From: Clostridia bacterium
Lineage (GTDB): Bacteria; Bacillota_A; Clostridia; Christensenellales; Borkfalkiaceae
Reading direction: 5' to 3'
Assembly: GCA_017621955.1 (NCBI GenBank)
Contig: JAGASB010000164.1
Coordinates: 1 to 10,673 of the forward strand
DNA length: 10,673 nucleotides
The position numbers were made by a program, and so were the translations under genes. The notes beneath the pieces are model-generated. The model did not search any database, was not told where the DNA came from, and worked only from the letters and a program-made list of their open reading frames with translations. Shown piece after piece: positions 7,542 through 10,673 of the stretch; position 1 is the first letter of the stretch, and each line of letters begins with the position of its first letter.

Positions 7542-7667
7542 ATGAAAACGTATAAGGAATTAAGCGTCTCTATCGTTTATTTTAACGATGTAGATGTCTT
7601 AGAAACAAGTGGCGATGGCTTTATCATAGCTTATCCAGATTTGGAGGGTTGGTATGAAAAGCTGTAA
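7542..7667 (+). CDS. 41-aa small protein overlapping the next gene start
   Basis: ATG 7542 to TAA 7665-7667 encodes 41 residues beginning MKTYKELSVSIVYF, with a central DVLETSGDG and ending GWYEKL. It has no signal peptide, membrane segment or cysteine. It has a near-consensus ribosome binding site, and its last 14 nt overlap the start of the DUF4838 gene in another frame, so translation of the two is probably coupled. The layout (MK-Y-x..., two beta-like stretches, then a D-V/I-x-T/E-x-SG motif) resembles small unnamed proteins of Clostridia that I recall beginning MKKYxxP and carrying DVIT(T/A)SG; that resemblance is from memory. It could be a leader peptide that opens the downstream ribosome binding site or a functional microprotein. 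No function is assigned. Confidence 0.6.
   Translation: MKTYKELSVSIVYFNDVDVLETSGDGFIIAYPDLEGWYEKL
7643..7648 (+). promoter_or_regulatory. Ribosome binding site GGAGGG inside the small ORF
   Basis: GGAGGG lies 5 nt before ATG 7654 and is entirely within the last codons of the 41-aa ORF. Ribosomes finishing that ORF at 7667 would clear or re-initiate at this site, so the start at 7654 and translational coupling support each other. Confidence 0.75.
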
Positions 7668-10600
7668 GAAAAAACTTTTAATATGTAGCTTGGCGTTTGT
7701 TTTACTAGTTAGTTTTTCAATGTTTTTTGTTGGGAGCGGGCTGTTTGCAAGGGCAAATACTGCTAATCCCGACTTAAAGGTTATAGGGGCTTCTGTAAGA
7801 ATAGTTGACTCTGACGGAGACGCAAAAACTGTTGACGGATTAAAATTTCACGTTCAAGTAAAAACTAGCGTCTTAAACACCGTTAGAGAACAGAGCAACG
7901 CAAAAATCGTGGCATTACTTTGCCCTATGCACGTTTTGAAAGACAATGCGCTAGTTAGTGGTGCAAATAGTTCGGTAGTAGAAGTTGTTTTATATGAAAA
8001 ACAGAACAACGAAGTTGTTAAGAACGGGTTTGTTGCAAATAACATCGTTGGTGATTACACTGAAACAACGTGCGGAATAAGCACTTTCCCATCTAACGAT
8101 TTTTCGAGAGAGTTAGATATAACTTGCCGTGCGTATTATCAAATTGGTAATAATGCAAAAGTTTATTCTGAAAACTGCACTCGTTCGTTAGAACAAGTTG
8201 CAGCAACTGCTTATAACGATGAAATATTTGACCCTGTTGAAGAGGTAGAAGAAATCGAGGCGCTAAAAGCTTACTTGGTAAACTACTATCAAATTAACTT
8301 TGATACAAACGGTGGCGAAGCATTATCAAGCAAAGTTGCTTTAAGCGGTGAACAAACTATTGATTTCTTAAAGACTGTACCTACAAGGGAAGGTTATGAC
8401 TTTATTAGATGGGAAAAGCAATCAATAATTAATTTAGATGCGCCTACTGCGGAATATCCTATTAGAAACGTATTAAATTTAAAGGCTATATGGAGACAAT
8501 CTTCGATAGCAGATTCTACATACGATTTAATATCTAACGGTGCAAGCGCTTATAGCATTTATACTGCATCTAATGACGACAAAGTAATATTCGCTGCAAA
8601 CGAAATGCAAAGCATAATAAAGAAAGCAACGGGCGTTACGCTTCCTATCACAGAAACTGCAACTGCACCTTATATTTCACTTGGCGTTGACAAGACAAAA
8701 GTTAGCGTAACGGGTGATAACGGTTATGATATTTCATTAGACGCAAGCGGAAACGTTATCATTAGCGGTGCTGATGAAGTTGGCGCAGTATTTGGTGCTT
8801 ACAAATTCTTGAACTTGCAATTTAATTACGTTTACTACGCAAAAGACACTGTTGGTGTTGATACGGGCGTTGCAAACGAAAAATTGTTGGCGTTTAGCGA
8901 CTACGAATATTCACCTGCACTTCCCAACGTATACGGCTTGGGCGTTGCAGAAGGTGAAGATAGTTTAAGATTTTTAAATAGCAATTCATCAGCGGTTAAG
9001 CCTTTATATTACGGTCACAGCCATTTGTATTGGTTGCCTAAATCAGAGTATGAAGCAGCTCATCCCGATTGGTATACAACTTCTGACGACGGAAAAGAAG
9101 TTGCAATTTGTTTAACTAATGAAGCATTAATTGCGGAAATGGCTAACGTAATAGGTGTAAAACTTTCTGAGACCGAAGAAACCATTAACGTAATGTTAAG
9201 CGCGTTCGACCATATGACTATTTGTGAATGTGAAAATTGCAAAAAATCAGACGCGGAATATACACACGCAGGTACTGACATACTTTTTGCAAACGCAGTT
9301 GCCGAAGCACTTGAAGGTTTAGGATACGATAATTTTAGATTAGTAACTTTGGCTTATTATGGAACGGCAAATCCGCCGATTGATAAGTATACGGGCAAAG
9401 CTTTGGTAAAAGCGCACGAAAAAGTTGTACCGTATTTGTGTTTTGTATACTCAGATGCTTCTGGCAATATTGAAGAAGTAACGGAATACGGTACAGGTTT
9501 CGGCGAAGACCCAATGGCACTTATTGATGGTTGGTCAAAAGTATCTGATAATCTAAACTGCTGGATTTATCAAGGATATTTAGATAAGCTTAAATTGATG
9601 TTCGTTGATGAACTTCCATACTTACAAAACTGGCTATTGGCAATTGAACGTGCTGGTGTAAAAAATAGCGTTGATTTTGTAGAAATAGAAAATGCTAGCG
9701 TAAGCATATTTAAGGAATTAAATATTTTCTGTCAAACTCAACTTGCATACGACACAACGGCAGATACTAATGCGCTCATAGCAAGCTTTATGGCTAACTA
9801 TTATGGCGTTGCGGGCGACAAAATGCTTGAAGTATATAATTCTTTGATTACAAGAATTAACGACTATGAAACATCTACCGGCAAAAATACTGTTAACGTA
9901 TCTTGGGGCGGAAATCAACAAGGTCAAAAATACGAAAAAGCTTTGTGGACCGAAGCTTATTTGAATGAATTCCTTAGCTTGTGTGGTCAAGCTTACACGG
10001 CTATAAATAACAGCAATTTAAGCCAAGCAGAAAAAACCGCATTAATTAATAAAGTTGCCGAAGTGGAAATGTTTGGTAGATATTGGAAGTTAAAATACTA
10101 CGATACTACTAACTACACAGCACAAGCACACTTTATGATTGACGCAACTAACTGTGGTTACGATACTGAAAACTACGTAATGTTTGACAATATGGACGCA
10201 GTGAATGCTGTTGCTATTGAAATTTCAACAGCCGAACAATTTGTTAGGGCAATGAAATACGGTAAAGGAACTTACGTTCTAACTGCAGATATAGACTTAT
10301 CTAACGTTATTTGGCATACAACTTATGTGTTTAACGTAGATTTCTCTGGTACGCTTGACGGTCAAGGTCATAAGATATACGGCTTAACTAAACAGTATCA
10401 AGACGTACACGAGGTATATGGTATATTTAATACTATAAGCGGTACAATCAAAAATGCGTATATCAGGATTGAAGATTGTGCTGTTATAGGTACTGCTGAG
10501 CCAGATAAAGTCAAAGGCTTCTTAGCGGCTACGTTTACTGGAACAATGCAAGATTGTATTGTTGATTATAAGTTTACAATTGGTAGTGGTAGTAGTTATA

Positions 10601-10673
10601 TTACTACAACAGGTATGTTCTATACCGTTGAAAACGGAACGTTAAAGAATATAGTTTTAATCAATAGAAGTAG
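7654..10673 (+). CDS. DUF4838 (GH163-related) secreted protein with InlB/Flg_new repeat, 3' partial
   Basis: The frame is open from ATG 7654 to the window edge: 1006 complete codons with two bases left over. Residues 1-34 are a signal peptide with an SPase I site after Ala-Arg-Ala (32-34); there is no lipobox Cys, unlike the paralogue at 3027. Order: Clostridia-type surface-protein domain about 40-208 (GASVRI, GLKF, then CRAYYQI and a YSENCTRSLEQVA stretch); acidic linker; InlB B/Flg_new repeat about 212-281 (FDTNGG 216-221, PTREGY, LKAIW); DUF4838 N-domain about 289-420; DUF4838 core about 420-735; helical region; GLUG-like beta-helix from about 856, cut by the edge. Conserved core residues are His455 and His457, HPDW 470-473, LTN, Asp519, and CxCxxC with Cys524, 526 and 529. 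The core is clearly homologous to the two upstream paralogues but more diverged. Role inferred: extracellular glycan recognition or cleavage. Confidence 0.82.
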   Translation, partial: MKSCKKKLLICSLAFVLLVSFSMFFVGSGLFARANTANPDLKVIGASVRIVDSDGDAKTVDGLKFHVQVKTSVLNTVREQSNAKIVALLCPMHVLKDNALVSGANSSVVEVVLYEKQNNEVVKNGFVANNIVGDYTETTCGISTFPSNDFSRELDITCRAYYQIGNNAKVYSENCTRSLEQVAATAYNDEIFDPVEEVEEIEALKAYLVNYYQINFDTNGGEALSSKVALSGEQTIDFLKTVPTREGYDFIRWEKQSIINLDAPTAEYPIRNVLNLKAIWRQSSIADSTYDLISNGASAYSIYTASNDDKVIFAANEMQSIIKKATGVTLPITETATAPYISLGVDKTKVSVTGDNGYDISLDASGNVIISGADEVGAVFGAYKFLNLQFNYVYYAKDTVGVDTGVANEKLLAFSDYEYSPALPNVYGLGVAEGEDSLRFLNSNSSAVKPLYYGHSHLYWLPKSEYEAAHPDWYTTSDDGKEVAICLTNEALIAEMANVIGVKLSETEETINVMLSAFDHMTICECENCKKSDAEYTHAGTDILFANAVAEALEGLGYDNFRLVTLAYYGTANPPIDKYTGKALVKAHEKVVPYLCFVYSDASGNIEEVTEYGTGFGEDPMALIDGWSKVSDNLNCWIYQGYLDKLKLMFVDELPYLQNWLLAIERAGVKNSVDFVEIENASVSIFKELNIFCQTQLAYDTTADTNALIASFMANYYGVAGDKMLEVYNSLITRINDYETSTGKNTVNVSWGGNQQGQKYEKALWTEAYLNEFLSLCGQAYTAINNSNLSQAEKTALINKVAEVEMFGRYWKLKYYDTTNYTAQAHFMIDATNCGYDTENYVMFDNMDAVNAVAIEISTAEQFVRAMKYGKGTYVLTADIDLSNVIWHTTYVFNVDFSGTLDGQGHKIYGLTKQYQDVHEVYGIFNTISGTIKNAYIRIEDCAVIGTAEPDKVKGFLAATFTGTMQDCIVDYKFTIGSGSSYITTTGMFYTVENGTLKNIVLINRS

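Noticed and set aside
7543..7556. Resemblance to a CcpA cre site at the small ORF start
   Set aside because: Only the left half matches the consensus; the right half lacks the conserved T, C and A, and the match is explained by the first codons of the ORF.

Overview
The window is AT-rich bacterial DNA with all genes on the + strand. Strong AGGAG/AGGAGGG ribosome binding sites, a lipobox signal peptide, an InlB-type repeat and modular secreted proteins point to a Gram-positive-type Bacillota (Clostridia) anaerobe, plausibly an uncultured gut or rumen lineage. The taxonomy is an inference from style; no marker gene is present.

Layout. (1) 1-2953: a very large secreted protein whose 5' end lies outside the window. 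It has an Ig-like domain, an Asn-Pro-Asp-rich linker, a DUF4838-type (PF16126; GH163-related) core, a helical region and a GLUG-like beta-helix tail. (2) 2969-2999: a perfect 11-bp hairpin without a clear U-tract. (3) 3027-6011: a complete tandem paralogue of the first gene, about 80% identical by eye, with a lipoprotein signal peptide. (4) 6012-6129: AT-rich spacer with nothing convincing except a strong ribosome binding site. (5) 6130-7446: a cytoplasmic protein that looks like a TIM-barrel glycoside hydrolase relative. (6) 7542-7667: a 41-codon small ORF with the best Shine-Dalgarno in the window, overlapping the next start by 14 nt. (7) 7654 to the end: a third DUF4838 protein, open at the 3' edge. 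It has a different N-terminal half (SPase I signal peptide, a Clostridia-type surface-protein domain and an InlB/Flg_new repeat) but the same core and beta-helix tail.

How the genes may work together (inference): the three exported DUF4838 proteins would bind or cut a complex glycan outside the cell, two held on the membrane as lipoproteins and one released or held by other means. The signal-less protein would act on imported products. The window has no transporter, regulator or characterised sugar enzyme, so the substrate cannot be read from it. DUF4838 relatives include CAZy GH163 enzymes active on complex N-glycans in Bacteroides, but these copies are divergent and activity is not shown.

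The points most worth a second look are the overlapping 41-aa peptide gene, the module swap on a common core across three clustered paralogues, the apparent lack of an obvious nucleophile in the cytoplasmic hydrolase-like protein, and the inter-paralogue hairpin.
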